From contig NZ_JXXD01000231.1 in assembly GCF_000935215.1 (NCBI RefSeq), positions 1-64,000 on the forward strand: 64,000 nucleotides of DNA, given 5' to 3'. The position numbers and the translations under genes were made by a program. How positions within the stretch are numbered: the first letter of the stretch is position 1; each line of letters begins with the position of its first letter. This DNA is from Stutzerimonas stutzeri (GTDB taxonomy: Bacteria > Pseudomonadota > Gammaproteobacteria > Pseudomonadales > Pseudomonadaceae). Positions 1-9,226 of the stretch are shown piece by piece. A model generated the notes under the pieces. It ran no database searches, was not told the DNA's origin, and worked only from the letters and a program-made list of their open reading frames with translations.

Positions 1-61
1 GCGCGTAGGCCGAAGCGGGCAGCAAAAGGAGCAAGCACAACGCACGAGAAAAATCAGACAC
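1..61 (-). CDS. mshK: MSHA biogenesis protein MshK, N-terminal fragment
   Basis: Only the first 20 codons lie in the window; the gene continues past the left edge. The reading frame opens with GTG at 61-59, which overlaps the mshJ stop codon, and encodes VSDFSRALCLLLLPASAYA, a short basic and hydrophobic stretch ending in A-Y-A that looks like a signal peptide. The MshK assignment rests on position directly after mshJ, as in known MSHA operons, not on recognisable mature sequence. It would be a small periplasmic pilus assembly protein. Confidence 0.6.
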   Translation of the reverse strand, partial: MSDFSRALCLLLLLPASAYA

Positions 62-731
62 CAACCCACCCCGCTTCGCGACTCAAGGTATGCAGCTCCA
101 GCGTGATCCGCGCCTGGTCCGGCCCGGCCTCATCGATGTGATAGTCCAGGCTGTCCCAATGCAGACGCCAACCACTGTTCTGCACCGCCTGCAGGTAATC
201 GAGCAGGTCGAAGTAGCCACCTTGCAGGGTCAGACGCAAACCATGGCGATAGAAGCTGACCGCCGCTGGCGGCGCATCCTTCGCTGCATCCGTGGCACTG
301 GCGGGCAACTCCAGCGGCGAGCTGAAACTCTGCAGCGCGACCATCTGCAGTTGAGGCTGCCGGCGCAGCAGGTCCTGCAGCAGCGCTTTCATACGCGCAG
401 GCGACACCAGTGAGCGAGTCTCCTCGTCGATGTTGCGCAGAATCTGTTCGCGATTGGTGCGCGCCACATCGAGGGCATCGCGATAGGGACGATTGGGGTC
501 GGCTGCGAGCTTGGCCTGGAGTTCGAGCAACGCATTGTTCGCCTCCAGCTGACGGGCTTCGGCGAGACGCAGCTGGCTGTCCTGATGGGCGATGCGCCCG
601 GCGAGCGGCTCAGCCACCAGCAACAGATAAAGCATGCCCAGCAGGGACGCGCCGACCAGCACGCTCAACCACTGTTCGCGCGGAGCCAGCGTCTGCCAGC
701 GCTGTCGCAGGCTTTGCATGGCGTTATTCAT
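54..731 (-). CDS. mshJ: MSHA pilus biogenesis protein MshJ (PilO/GspM-like)
   Basis: Encodes 225 residues. I start at MNNAMQSL because an AGGAGG lies six bases upstream of that ATG. The protein has a short cytoplasmic N-terminus, one membrane segment at about residues 23-41 (LSVLVGASLLGMLYLLLVA), a coiled-coil stretch rich in Gln, Leu and Glu (about 45-105) and a periplasmic ferredoxin-like region, the plan of PilO/GspM inner-membrane alignment proteins. MshJ is thought to work with the PilM-like MshI and a PilN-like partner to connect the cytoplasmic ATPase with the pseudopilus. It overlaps the gene before it by 8 bases and the start of mshK, which indicates one operon. Confidence 0.85.
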   Translation of the reverse strand: MNNAMQSLRQRWQTLAPREQWLSVLVGASLLGMLYLLLVAEPLAGRIAHQDSQLRLAEARQLEANNALLELQAKLAADPNRPYRDALDVARTNREQILRNIDEETRSLVSPARMKALLQDLLRRQPQLQMVALQSFSSPLELPASATDAAKDAPPAAVSFYRHGLRLTLQGGYFDLLDYLQAVQNSGWRLHWDSLDYHIDEAGPDQARITLELHTLSREAGWVGV

Positions 732-1332
732 CGTCGCCCTCCTCAGCCGCACGAGATGCCAGGCGGAACGCCAGCATGCCGCTGTCGTCGCGCTGCAGAT
801 CGAAGCTGCCGAACTCGCGCCCCTGCAACGTCTCGCTGCGCCCGAGACTTTCCAGATAAAGCGGAAGCAGTTCCTGATCCTGGCTCAAACCGCGCAACAG
901 CATGTCGCTGCCGCCAGCCTGCAGACGAATGCGAGTCAGCCAGAGCCCGCGCGGCGGGTGCCGATCGGCCAAGGCCGTCAATACCGGCGCGAAACCTCCA
1001 CGCAGCTGGCCGTCGAGCGTTCGCAGATGCGTAGCGAGGCGCTGCAGTTGGCGGTTCTCCGCTTCCCGCTCCGCCAGTTGCGCTGGCAGCCGGGTATCCA
1101 GCGTCGGTTCCCGATAGTTAGCCTTGAAGGCGGCCAACTGCGCCTCCGCAGAGACTGCCTGCGCCTCGGCCAATTGGCGGTCCGAGGCGCGCTGCTTGAG
1201 ATTCCAGCCCTGCCAGGCAGCGTGCGAAGCCAGGGCAAGCGCCAGCGCACATGCGCCAAGCAGCAATTGCCGCGGGCGCGGACCACCCTGCTGACGACGT
1301 TCGCGCTGATAGAGATTGACGTTCTGCATCAT
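724..1332 (-). CDS. PilN-like MSHA biogenesis protein (MshI2)
   Basis: Encodes 202 residues. The N-terminus MMQNVNLYQRERR matches the conserved N-V-N-L-Y motif by which PilN docks into a groove of PilM. A membrane segment follows (about 22-42, LLLGACALALALASHAAW), then a coiled coil (about 45-110) and a small periplasmic fold. The start codon overlaps the mshI stop (ATGA), implying translational coupling. The predicted role is inner-membrane assembly platform of the mannose-sensitive haemagglutinin type IV pilus, bridging the cytoplasmic actin-like MshI and periplasmic MshJ. In many genomes this gene is annotated simply as a PilN-domain protein or MshI2. Confidence 0.8.
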   Translation of the reverse strand: MMQNVNLYQRERRQQGGPRPRQLLLGACALALALASHAAWQGWNLKQRASDRQLAEAQAVSAEAQLAAFKANYREPTLDTRLPAQLAEREAENRQLQRLATHLRTLDGQLRGGFAPVLTALADRHPPRGLWLTRIRLQAGGSDMLLRGLSQDQELLPLYLESLGRSETLQGREFGSFDLQRDDSGMLAFRLASRAAEEGDDE

Positions 1333-2249
1333 GCCGCTTCCTGACGCAGGGCGGCGCCGACGGCGCCAATGCAGAACGCCTGCTGCGCCTCGGTCAGCTC
1401 GACACCAGGCTGGCCGGGGAACAGTTCACGCAGGTCGAGGCGTTGCAGGTTCACCGCCAATCCGCTGGCCAGCCCCTGATATGTGCGTTCGCCATCCTGC
1501 TTCATAGGCAGCAACATCAAGCGATTGATATAGCCCTTGCCGAGCTGGCTCTCGAAATAATCGAGCGAACGCTGGATTTCCAGTGTCGTACTGCTCAGAT
1601 CCTGAGCGGCGCGCGCCAGCCCTTGCTCGATACGCCGAGCCATGTAGAGATCGGCGCCGTTCTGAATGCAGATCAGGCCTTCGCTGGTGCGCAGGCGCAG
1701 CAGTGCGAGATTCATGCCTTCGGCACCGGCGAGCGAGCCTAGGTTGCGAAACGCCATCTCGGTGATGTCGATGCTCGCCATGTACAGGCCGGCCTGGCGG
1801 ACGAGCTGGGCGTAGTGCTGCATCCGGGCTTTCTCGAGAACGGCGCAATAGACCATGCGCGTGCGTCCGCGATAGGCGTCCTCGGGCAGCGCGAAGCAGT
1901 CGATCACCACATCGTCCAGCGGCTGGCTGATCATGTCCTTGATGCGCCAGCGCATGGCGTCACGCAGCTCCTGCGGCGGCACTTCAGGCGCTTCGAGAAG
2001 AAACATCTGGTATTCGGAAGGATGCAGCAGCACGTTCGTCGGCAAGCCCTGCAAGGCACGTTCGCTCACGGCCTTCTCCAGCAGCGCTGCCTGCACTTCG
2101 GCGCTACCTTCCAAGTGTTCGCAGTACGGCAGCATCGGCCGTGCACCGGGCACCCGAACGACCTGCGCCAATGCAATACCTTGCGGACCAGCCTCGATGC
2201 CAAGCATGCCGGCTGGTTTTGATTTCTTGGTTTTGGAAAACAGACCCAC
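1329..2249 (-). CDS. mshI: MSHA biogenesis protein MshI (PilM-like)
   Basis: Cytoplasmic actin-fold PilM homologue of 306 residues from a GTG at 2249, chosen because AGGGAG sits six bases upstream; an in-frame TTG at 2282 would add 11 residues but lacks such a site. The N-terminus VGLFSKTKKSKPAGMLGIEA carries the basic start and the G-I-E phosphate-binding strand typical of PilM/MshI. The rest reads as a continuous PilM-type ATPase-fold protein. It begins the visible MSHA run mshI - PilN-like - mshJ - mshK, all on the minus strand with overlapping ends. Regulation cannot be read from the 324-base upstream gap. Confidence 0.85.
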   Translation of the reverse strand: MGLFSKTKKSKPAGMLGIEAGPQGIALAQVVRVPGARPMLPYCEHLEGSAEVQAALLEKAVSERALQGLPTNVLLHPSEYQMFLLEAPEVPPQELRDAMRWRIKDMISQPLDDVVIDCFALPEDAYRGRTRMVYCAVLEKARMQHYAQLVRQAGLYMASIDITEMAFRNLGSLAGAEGMNLALLRLRTSEGLICIQNGADLYMARRIEQGLARAAQDLSSTTLEIQRSLDYFESQLGKGYINRLMLLPMKQDGERTYQGLASGLAVNLQRLDLRELFPGQPGVELTEAQQAFCIGAVGAALRQEAA

Positions 2250-2428
2250 CAATGGCTCCCTCGCCAAGACGTCGGTGCTCAACTGCCAACAAGCAGAGAA
2301 TCGATACTGAGGGCGTCAATAGATAGCACATTGCCATCCTGCGTGACTCTAACAATATCCGATGGATGCGTCCAAATATTGTCGTAAATCAATCGCGCAA
2401 CAAAAAACCGTCAACTTAAGGACGTCAA

Positions 2429-2444
2429 AGATTGCGCGCAATCT
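2429..2444. promoter_or_regulatory. 16-bp perfect palindrome in the mshI/dinB intergenic gap
   Basis: AGATTGCGCGCAATCT is a perfect inverted repeat in the 324-base gap between the mshI start and the dinB stop. It lies about 180 bases upstream of mshI on the coding side, so it could be an operator for the msh operon, but it matches no consensus I know. A second shorter palindrome (GGCCTAAGGCC) lies near 2474. Nothing else coding is visible in this gap. Confidence 0.3.
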
Positions 2445-2573
2445 GGGTCAATTAATTATCTGGCGCTATATCGGCCTAAGGCCTTTCGTCGCTCGAATTC
2501 ATCATAAACTTCGTATCTGACGAACGGTGCCAGCGGAGGGCTTATGCGACGGTCACACAAAGGAACTGAAGCT

Positions 2574-3638
2574 CTAGAACAGGGTGAGCTGCTCGAAACC
2601 ACCACGCAGATCGACCAAGCGTACGCCGACACCGATCAAGCGAACCGGCCGGGCACCACGGGAAAAGGCGATGGCGAGCAGATCAGCGTAGTCATCGAGT
2701 TCGAGTCCGGCGCCGGCCTGCTCCATCGTGGTCTGGGTGAAGTCATGGAATTTGAGCTTTACGAAAGGCTTGCCGGGCCGATAGCCGCTGTCCAGGCGTG
2801 CCATGCGCGCAGCCAGCTGCTGCAGCAGCTCCGGCAAACGCTCAAGGCACGCCGCCAGATCCGGCAGATCGCGGTCGTAGGTCTGCTCTACGCTCACCGA
2901 CTGGCGCCGACTTTCCACCTGTACCGGGCGCTCATCGATGCCCCGCGCCAGTCCCCAGAGCCGCTCACCGAAGGCGCCGAACTCGCGAACCAGGTCCAAT
3001 CTGCGCCACTCGCGCAAGTCGCTACAGGTGCGGATGCCGAGCCGGCCCAGCTTCTCGGCGGTGACCCGACCGACGCCATGCAGCCGCTTGACCTCCAGCA
3101 TCTGCACGAACTCGTCGACCTGTGCCGGGGTGATAACGAACAGGCCGTCGGGCTTGTTCCATTCGCTGGCGATCTTGGCGAGAAACTTGTTCGGCGCTAC
3201 GCCCGCCGACACCGTAATGCGCAGCTGCTGCCAGACCCGACGGCGGATGTCCTCGGCGATACGCGTGGCGCTGCCGGAAAAATGCTCGCAGGCGGTGACA
3301 TCTAGATAGGCCTCGTCCAGCGACAGCGGTTCGATCTGCTCGGTATAGGTGCGAAAGATGTTATGGATCTCACGCGACGCTTCCCGATACACGTCCATCC
3401 GTGGGCGCAGGATCAGCAAGTCAGGACACAATTTCAGCGCATGCCCGGAAGCCATGGCCGAGCGAATACCGTATGCACGTGCCTCGTAATTGCACGTGGC
3501 GATGACCCCGCGCCGGTCCGCAGCGCCGCCAACCGCGATTGGCCGCCGAGCCAGGCTGGGGTCGTCGCGCATCTCGATCGCGGCGTAAAAGCAGTCGCAA
3601 TCGATGTGGATGATCTTGCGGAGAATGGACTGACTCAC
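2574..3638 (-). CDS. dinB: DNA polymerase IV
   Basis: Y-family translesion polymerase of 354 residues, the usual length. Visible motifs are the N-terminal palm signature HIDCDCFYAAIEM with the first metal-binding Asp, the second catalytic motif PLSLDEAYLDVT (Asp-Glu), the helix-hairpin-helix region VKRLHGVGRVTAEKLGRLGI and a C-terminal little-finger domain. It starts at a GTG (3638). Pol IV copies damaged templates with low fidelity and is SOS-induced in many proteobacteria; I looked for a LexA box (CTG-N10-CAG) upstream and saw none. Unlike in E. coli it stands alone, divergent from a small secreted protein gene. Confidence 0.97.
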   Translation of the reverse strand: MSQSILRKIIHIDCDCFYAAIEMRDDPSLARRPIAVGGAADRRGVIATCNYEARAYGIRSAMASGHALKLCPDLLILRPRMDVYREASREIHNIFRTYTEQIEPLSLDEAYLDVTACEHFSGSATRIAEDIRRRVWQQLRITVSAGVAPNKFLAKIASEWNKPDGLFVITPAQVDEFVQMLEVKRLHGVGRVTAEKLGRLGIRTCSDLREWRRLDLVREFGAFGERLWGLARGIDERPVQVESRRQSVSVEQTYDRDLPDLAACLERLPELLQQLAARMARLDSGYRPGKPFVKLKFHDFTQTTMEQAGAGLELDDYADLLAIAFSRGARPVRLIGVGVRLVDLRGGFEQLTLF

Positions 3639-3736
3639 GGAAAACGGAGCACCAGGCAGGAGTGAACGAATCTTCAGCGCAGCAGGTCGGTTATTGAGAT
3701 GGTAAGTCCTTTATTACCCGATAGCCGGAGGTTCAG

Positions 3737-3991
3737 ATGAAAATCTTGTACGCAGGCATCATCGCACTGGGCAGCTTGTTTTCCGCAGTCGCACTGGCCG
3801 ACCAGGACATGATGAACACTCAGCCGCAAGGCACCAACATCCAGCAGGAAAAGAAAGGCGAGGGAATGGCTCGCGAGAACGAAGATGGCGGCGCCGACCC
3901 GAAAATGAAAGAGGAAATCCAGGAAGATTGGCGCGAGGATGCCGAGAAGCGCCGCGAGAGCGACGTCATGAAGCCCGAGCAGCGCGGCTGA
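3737..3991 (+). CDS. Small secreted highly charged hypothetical protein
   Basis: Encodes 84 residues with a clear signal peptide (MKILYAGIIALGSLFSAVALA, cleavage after A-L-A). The mature part of about 63 residues is very hydrophilic: many Glu, Asp, Lys and Arg, several Met, Gly and Pro, no Cys, probably disordered. GGAGG lies about 8 bases before the ATG, so translation is well supported. No family is recognised. It sits alone between divergent dinB and a convergent thioesterase gene. A periplasmic stress or metal role is possible for such acidic Met-containing peptides but is only speculation. Confidence 0.75.
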   Translation: MKILYAGIIALGSLFSAVALADQDMMNTQPQGTNIQQEKKGEGMARENEDGGADPKMKEEIQEDWREDAEKRRESDVMKPEQRG

Positions 3992-4004
3992 GCAACCAGC
4001 TTCG

Positions 4005-4454
4005 TCAAAGCTCCAGCGGGTACGGCTGAACCAGCGCTTTACCGTAGCCGTCGATGAACTCCGGCGGCATGCGCTTGGGTTTCCCGCTGGAGAGCTCGAT
4101 GCAAACGAAAGTCGTCTGCGCGCGCAGCAGCGTAGCGCCGTCGGCCGGCCGGATCAGCTGGAAATTGCGTTTCATCTTCAAACGCTGATCGGATTCGGAA
4201 ATCCAGGTTCCCAACTGCAGCAGATCGCCTTCGTAGGCCGCGGCCAGATAATCGATCTCGTGCCGCAACACAGCCATCGCGCGATCGAGACGGCGATAGT
4301 CGCCGATGCCGAGCCCCAGACTTTGCGAATGCTGCCAGGCACATCGCTCCAGCCATGTCACGTAGGCGGCATTGTTGGCATGACCCAGCTCGTCGATATC
4401 TTCGGACCGCACCTGCAGGTCGATGATGAATGCGTCCGCCTGATCCCAGCTCAT
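4005..4454 (-). CDS. Acyl-CoA thioesterase, hotdog fold (4HBT/YbgC-like)
   Basis: Encodes 149 residues from the ATG at 4454; a GAGG about ten bases upstream fits this start better than the in-frame TTG at 4463. The sequence DIDELGHANNAAYVTWLERC is the characteristic hotdog thioesterase motif, with the catalytic Asp in the D-x-x-G-H-x-N-N segment. The C-terminal half (RAQTTFVCIELSSGKPKRMP) completes the fold with the usual K-P-x-R-x-P tail. It hydrolyses an acyl-CoA thioester in the cytoplasm; substrate not deducible. Convergent with the small secreted protein gene and followed by no other gene on its strand. Confidence 0.88.
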   Translation of the reverse strand: MSWDQADAFIIDLQVRSEDIDELGHANNAAYVTWLERCAWQHSQSLGLGIGDYRRLDRAMAVLRHEIDYLAAAYEGDLLQLGTWISESDQRLKMKRNFQLIRPADGATLLRAQTTFVCIELSSGKPKRMPPEFIDGYGKALVQPYPLEL

Positions 4455-4587
4455 TCGTTGCAAGCCTCGTTGGCCGTTTGCGATGACCTATGAAACCGTA
4501 GTCGCCGCGATGAGTCACGCCTGTTCCTGCGAGCAATGACAAGACATTCAGCGCAGTGCGGCTAAAACGACTTTTCGACCACGCAAA

Positions 4588-4622
4588 ACAAAAAGGGCCA
4601 CCTCATGAAAGATGACCCCTTG
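4588..4622 (-). terminator. Terminator of the gltX-tRNA transcript
   Basis: On the minus strand AAGGGGTCATCT pairs, with G-U wobbles, with AGGTGGCCCTTT around the six-base loop TTCATG, followed by a T-rich tract. It lies 23 bases after the last tRNA-Glu, so it would end the gltX-tRNA transcription unit. Confidence 0.75.
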
Positions 4623-4644
4623 AAGCCCAAAACGGGCAATAAAA

Positions 4645-4720
4645 TGGCGTCCCCTAGGGGACTCGAACCCCTGTTACCGCCGTGAAAGGGCGGTGTCCTA
4701 GGCCACTAGACGAAGGGGAC
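4645..4720 (-). tRNA. tRNA-Glu (UUC), copy 2
   Basis: 76 bases including encoded CCA. GTCCCCTTCGTCTAGTGGCC begins the minus-strand sequence; the anticodon loop CCTTTCACGG gives TTC; the T arm GGGTTCGAATCCC is canonical and the acceptor stem GTCCCCT/AGGGGAC pairs fully. Identical to the copy at 4915-4990. Confidence 0.98.
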
Positions 4721-4794
4721 GCAAACCCTTCAAGCGCAACCCGTATTGCTTATTCGGCAAATACAAGCTGGTGGCAAATTCTGCTCTTCGAGAT

Positions 4795-4870
<76 letters not shown>

Positions 4871-4914
4871 GGATTTATCGTCTCTCGACGCGCGATGCGA
4901 ACATCGCTTAATAA

Positions 4915-4990
4915 TGGCGTCCCCTAGGGGACTCGAACCCCTGTTACCGCCGTGAAAGGGCGGTGTCCTAGGCCACTAGACGAAGGGGAC
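4915..4990 (-). tRNA. tRNA-Glu (UUC), copy 1
   Basis: 76 bases with encoded CCA and the same sequence as the copy at 4645-4720. Placed 45 bases after the first tRNA-Ala in the direction of transcription, in an Ala-Glu-Ala-Glu array downstream of gltX. Confidence 0.98.
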
Positions 4991-5035
4991 GAAACCTTCG
5001 CAAACCTGCCGAACAATCAATCGACAAGCCGTGAT

Positions 5036-5111
<76 letters not shown>

Positions 5112-5277
5112 ATCTCGAGGACGGGGCGCATATTAGGGGCGCCCCCAGGTAGTGTCAACAACAATTTCCAACGGGCCGAAGATTTTTTGGCATTAGGAAC
5201 AACTACTTACCACCGACGAATGGTAACGGCTGCACCTCCGGGCAATGCAGGTCGCGAGCACTGCCCCTGCTCGGCAC

Positions 5278-6759
5278 TCAGACAATCGTCGCCACGAGCT
5301 TCTCCCACTCCTTGGCTTCCTTCTTCGACGCGCCACCGAGCAACTCGAGTGCGTTGCGCAGGCGGAAGCGCGTCAGATCCGGGCCGAGAATCTCCATCGC
5401 GTCGAGTACCGATACCGAACTGGCCTGCCCGGTGATGGCGGCGAACATCAGCGGCATCACATCGCGCAGCTTGAAGCCTAGATGTTCCGCCACCTGGGTG
5501 ATGCACGCGGTGATGCGCTCCTTTTCCCACTGGCGCAGTGCTTCCAACTTCCACAGAATCAGCTGCATGACCTGGCGCACCTGCGTCGCATCGAGCTTCT
5601 TGTGCGCGAACAATGCGGGGTCGAGCGGCAATGCACCGGAGAAGAAGAAGCCAGCCAATGGCGCAATCTGGCTGAAGGTTTCCACGCGCTGCTGCACGTG
5701 CGGCGCGATCTGCATCATGTACTGCGGATTGAATGCCCACTTCTGCACTTCGGCAGCGAACTGCTCGACCGGGAGTTCGCGCAGCCACTGGCCGTTCAGC
5801 CAGGAAAGCTTCTCCAGATCGAAGATCGGTCCGCCGAGCGATACGCGATTGATGTCGAAGTGCTCGATCATCTCGTTCAGCGTGAATTTCTCGCGCTCGT
5901 CAGGCATCGACCAGCCCATGCGCCCGAGGTAGTTGAGCAACGCCTGTGGCAGAAAACCCATGCGCTCGTAGAAGGTCACCGAGGTCGGATTCTTGCGCTT
6001 GGAGAGCTTGCTCTTGTCGGGATTGCGCAGCAGCGGCATGTAGCACAGCTGCGGCTGCTCCCAGCCGAAGTACTCGTACAGCTTGATCAGCTTGGGCGCC
6101 GACGGCAGCCACTCTTCGCCACGCAGCACATGAGTGATGCCCATCAGGTGGTCATCGACCACGTTGGCGAGGAAGTAGGTCGGCAGGCCATCGGCCTTCA
6201 TCAGCACCTGCATGTCCATGCGGTCCCAGCCGATCTCGACGGTGCCGCGCAGCATGTCGTTGACCTGACACACGCCTTCGCTCGGAACCTTCATCCGGAT
6301 CACATGCGATTCACCAGCAGCGATGCGACGCTGAGCCTCGGCGGGATCGAGGTGCATGCAATGGCCGTCATAACGCGGCGTTTCCTTGTTCGCCATCTGC
6401 TCGGCACGCACCTGATCCAGGCGCTCGCTGCTGCAGAAGCACGGGAACGCATGGCCCTTGCTGACCAGCTCGTCCGAGTACTTCCTGTAGATCTCGCCGC
6501 GCTCGCTCTGCCGGTACGGGCCATGCGGACCGCCAACGTCCGGACCCTCGTCCCATTCGATGCCCAGCCAGCGCAGCGCATCGTAGATCTGCTGCTCGGA
6601 TTCACGGGTCGAGCGCACCTGATCGGTATCCTCAATGCGCAAGATGAACTGGCCACCGTGCTGTCGGGCGAAGCACAGGTTGAACAGCGCGATGTAGGCA
6701 GTACCGACGTGAGGATCGCCGGTCGGAGATGGCGCGATGCGGGTGCGAACCGTGGTCAT
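5278..6759 (-). CDS. gltX: Glutamyl-tRNA synthetase
   Basis: Class I aminoacyl-tRNA synthetase of 493 residues that charges tRNA-Glu. The HIGH motif appears in [17 protein letters not shown] (about residues 9-25) and the KMSKS loop as [10 protein letters not shown] (about 250). The C-terminal helical anticodon-binding domain is complete. Length and motifs are those of the discriminating Pseudomonas GltX. Downstream on the same strand lie two tRNA-Ala/tRNA-Glu pairs, so the enzyme and its substrate tRNA are neighbours. uvrB lies upstream in the same direction with a 155-base gap. Confidence 0.98.
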   Translation of the reverse strand: MTTVRTRIAPSPTGDPHVGTAYIALFNLCFARQHGGQFILRIEDTDQVRSTRESEQQIYDALRWLGIEWDEGPDVGGPHGPYRQSERGEIYRKYSDELVSKGHAFPCFCSSERLDQVRAEQMANKETPRYDGHCMHLDPAEAQRRIAAGESHVIRMKVPSEGVCQVNDMLRGTVEIGWDRMDMQVLMKADGLPTYFLANVVDDHLMGITHVLRGEEWLPSAPKLIKLYEYFGWEQPQLCYMPLLRNPDKSKLSKRKNPTSVTFYERMGFLPQALLNYLGRMGWSMPDEREKFTLNEMIEHFDINRVSLGGPIFDLEKLSWLNGQWLRELPVEQFAAEVQKWAFNPQYMMQIAPHVQQRVETFSQIAPLAGFFFSGALPLDPALFAHKKLDATQVRQVMQLILWKLEALRQWEKERITACITQVAEHLGFKLRDVMPLMFAAITGQASSVSVLDAMEILGPDLTRFRLRNALELLGGASKKEAKEWEKLVATIV

Positions 6760-6914
6760 GAATGCTCTCGGACGGTAGGGACATACGGAAAGGGACGAAT
6801 GTTAGCAGGCGCTGCGCAGCCGGCTCCAGCCGAACACCGTGAGGTTGGGCCGAGAGCGTCTCGAAGGAGACGCCCCGAGGCAGACCGAAATGAACAATCC
6901 GCCAGAATAGCTTG

Positions 6915-8930
6915 CTAGACCTGCAACAAGCGCTCGCGCAGCTTGTGAATTTCGTCGCGCGCTTCAGCGGCCGCCTCGAACTCCAGGTCGCGCGCCAGAC
7001 TCAGCATTTTCTCTTCCAGCTGACGAATCCGCTTGGTGATCTCGCTCGGCGAACGCAGTTCGTTCTCGTAACGCGCACTCTCCTCCGCCGCTTTCGCCTC
7101 TCCGCGCCGCTTCTTGCTGCGCGAGCCCGGCACGGTTGCGCCTTCGAGGATGTCCTGCACGTCCTTCTTCACGCCCTTGGGCACGATGCCGTTGGCCTCG
7201 TTGAAGGCAATCTGCTTGTTGCGCCGCCGCTCGGTTTCGTCCATGGCGCGCTGCATGGACCCGGTGATGTTGTCAGCATACAAAATCGCGCGACCGTTGA
7301 GATTGCGCGCTGCGCGGCCGATGGTCTGGATCAGCGAGCGCTCTGAACGCAGGAAGCCTTCCTTGTCCGCATCGAGGATCGCCACCAGCGACACCTCAGG
7401 CATATCCAGGCCTTCGCGCAGCAGGTTGATGCCCACCAGCACATCGAAAGTGCCCAGCCGCAGGTCGCGGATGATCTCGACCCGCTCCACGGTATCGATG
7501 TCCGAATGCAGGTAGCGCACGCGCACATCGTGATCACTCAGGTAGTCGGTCAAGTCCTCGGCCATGCGCTTGGTCAGCGTGGTGACCAGCACCCGCTCCT
7601 CCTTGACCACGCACTTGCGAATCTCCGACAGCAGATCGTCGACCTGCGTCAGCGCCGGACGCACCTCGATCTGCGGATCGACCAGCCCCGTCGGACGCAC
7701 GACCTGCTCCACCACGCGGCCTGCATGTTCGGCCTCATAAGGTCCGGGTGTCGCGGAGACAAAGATGGTCTGCGGGCAGATCGCTTCCCACTCGTCGAAG
7801 CGCATCGGCCGGTTGTCCAGCGCCGATGGCAGGCGGAAGCCGTACTCCACCAGGGTTTCCTTGCGCGAGCGGTCGCCCTTGTACATCGCGCCGACCTGCG
7901 GCACCGAAACGTGGGATTCGTCGATCACCAGCAGGGCATCGGCCGGCAGGTAGTCGAACAGCGTCGGTGGCGGCTCGCCGGCATCGCGCCCGGACAGATA
8001 GCGCGAGTAGTTTTCGATGCCGTTGCAGTAACCCAGCTCCATGATCATTTCCAGATCGAAACGCGTGCGCTGCTCGAGCCGCTGCGCCTCCACCAGCTTG
8101 TTCTGACTGCGCAGGTAATCGAGCCGCTCGCGCAGCTCGTCCTTGATCTTCTCTATCGCGTCGAGCAGGGTTTCCCGCGGCGTTACGTAGTGGCTCTTGG
8201 GATAGAAGGTGAAGCGCGGCAGCTTGCGGATCACCTCCCCGGTCAGCGGATCGAAGGCCGACAGGCTCTCCACCTCATCATCGAACAGCTCGATGCGCAC
8301 CGCTTCGAGATCCGATTCCGCCGGGAAGATGTCGATCACGTCGCCGCGCACACGGAAGGTCGCACGAGCGAAATCCATGTCGTTGCGGGTGTACTGCAGG
8401 CCAGTCAGCCGGCGCAGCAGCTCGCGCTGATCGAGCCGATCACCACGATCGACGTGCAGGACCATCTTCAGGTATGACTGCGGATCACCCAGACCGTAGA
8501 TGCACGACACAGTGGTGACGATGATCGCATCCGCGCGCTCCAGCAGCGCCTTGGTTGCCGACAGACGCATCTGCTCGATGTGATCGTTGATCGATGCATC
8601 CTTCTCGATGAAGGTGTCCGACGACGGCACATAGGCTTCCGGCTGATAGTAGTCGTAGTAGGAAACGAAATACTCGACCGCATTGTTCGGGAAGAACGCC
8701 TTGAACTCACCATAGAGCTGCGCGGCCAGCGTCTTGTTTGGCGCCAGCACCAGCGTAGGCCGCTGCACATGGGCGATGACGTTGGCGACACTGAAGGTCT
8801 TGCCCGAGCCCGTAACGCCCAGCAGCGTCTGGTGCGACAACCCCGCCTCGATGCCTTCGATCATCTGCCGAATGGCCTCAGGTTGATCGCCGGCCGGCTT
8901 GAAACGGGTGACCAGTTCGAACTTGGACAT
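6915..8930 (-). CDS. uvrB: Excinuclease ABC subunit B
   Basis: DNA-damage recognition helicase of nucleotide excision repair, 671 residues as usual. Visible: Walker [11 protein letters not shown] (about 39-48), the beta-hairpin [15 protein letters not shown] that is inserted into the damaged duplex, Walker B DESH, the helicase motif QTIGRAARN, and the C-terminal UVR motif that binds UvrC (last about 45 residues, E-x-x-A-A-E-x-R-D). A GAGAGG lies just before the ATG. It receives damaged DNA from UvrA and loads UvrC. Divergent from the aminotransferase gene over a 296-base gap; no LexA box seen there. Confidence 0.98.
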   Translation of the reverse strand: MSKFELVTRFKPAGDQPEAIRQMIEGIEAGLSHQTLLGVTGSGKTFSVANVIAHVQRPTLVLAPNKTLAAQLYGEFKAFFPNNAVEYFVSYYDYYQPEAYVPSSDTFIEKDASINDHIEQMRLSATKALLERADAIIVTTVSCIYGLGDPQSYLKMVLHVDRGDRLDQRELLRRLTGLQYTRNDMDFARATFRVRGDVIDIFPAESDLEAVRIELFDDEVESLSAFDPLTGEVIRKLPRFTFYPKSHYVTPRETLLDAIEKIKDELRERLDYLRSQNKLVEAQRLEQRTRFDLEMIMELGYCNGIENYSRYLSGRDAGEPPPTLFDYLPADALLVIDESHVSVPQVGAMYKGDRSRKETLVEYGFRLPSALDNRPMRFDEWEAICPQTIFVSATPGPYEAEHAGRVVEQVVRPTGLVDPQIEVRPALTQVDDLLSEIRKCVVKEERVLVTTLTKRMAEDLTDYLSDHDVRVRYLHSDIDTVERVEIIRDLRLGTFDVLVGINLLREGLDMPEVSLVAILDADKEGFLRSERSLIQTIGRAARNLNGRAILYADNITGSMQRAMDETERRRNKQIAFNEANGIVPKGVKKDVQDILEGATVPGSRSKKRRGEAKAAEESARYENELRSPSEITKRIRQLEEKMLSLARDLEFEAAAEARDEIHKLRERLLQV

Positions 8931-9226
8931 TTCGCCTCTCTAGGTAACATGTGCGAGCTTGGCAGCCGGACTTTCGAACAGCCATCCAGCGGTTTGGCGC
9001 GACAGCCAGCGGATCCTGAAATCCGCCACCAGCGATGGGCGCGCAGAGCCGAGAAACCGCCCATCTTTCCAGTACGCAAAACGCACCGAAAGTGATCAGA
9101 AAACCTCGGTAGCATATCGCAGGCAACAGGCTTGACCGCTATACTACCGCCCCGTTTGCGCATCACCCTGCGCGCCGACGCGAGGGTGGTGAATCTAGTC
9201 ACTCTTCTCTTTCGAGCCCCCTCACC

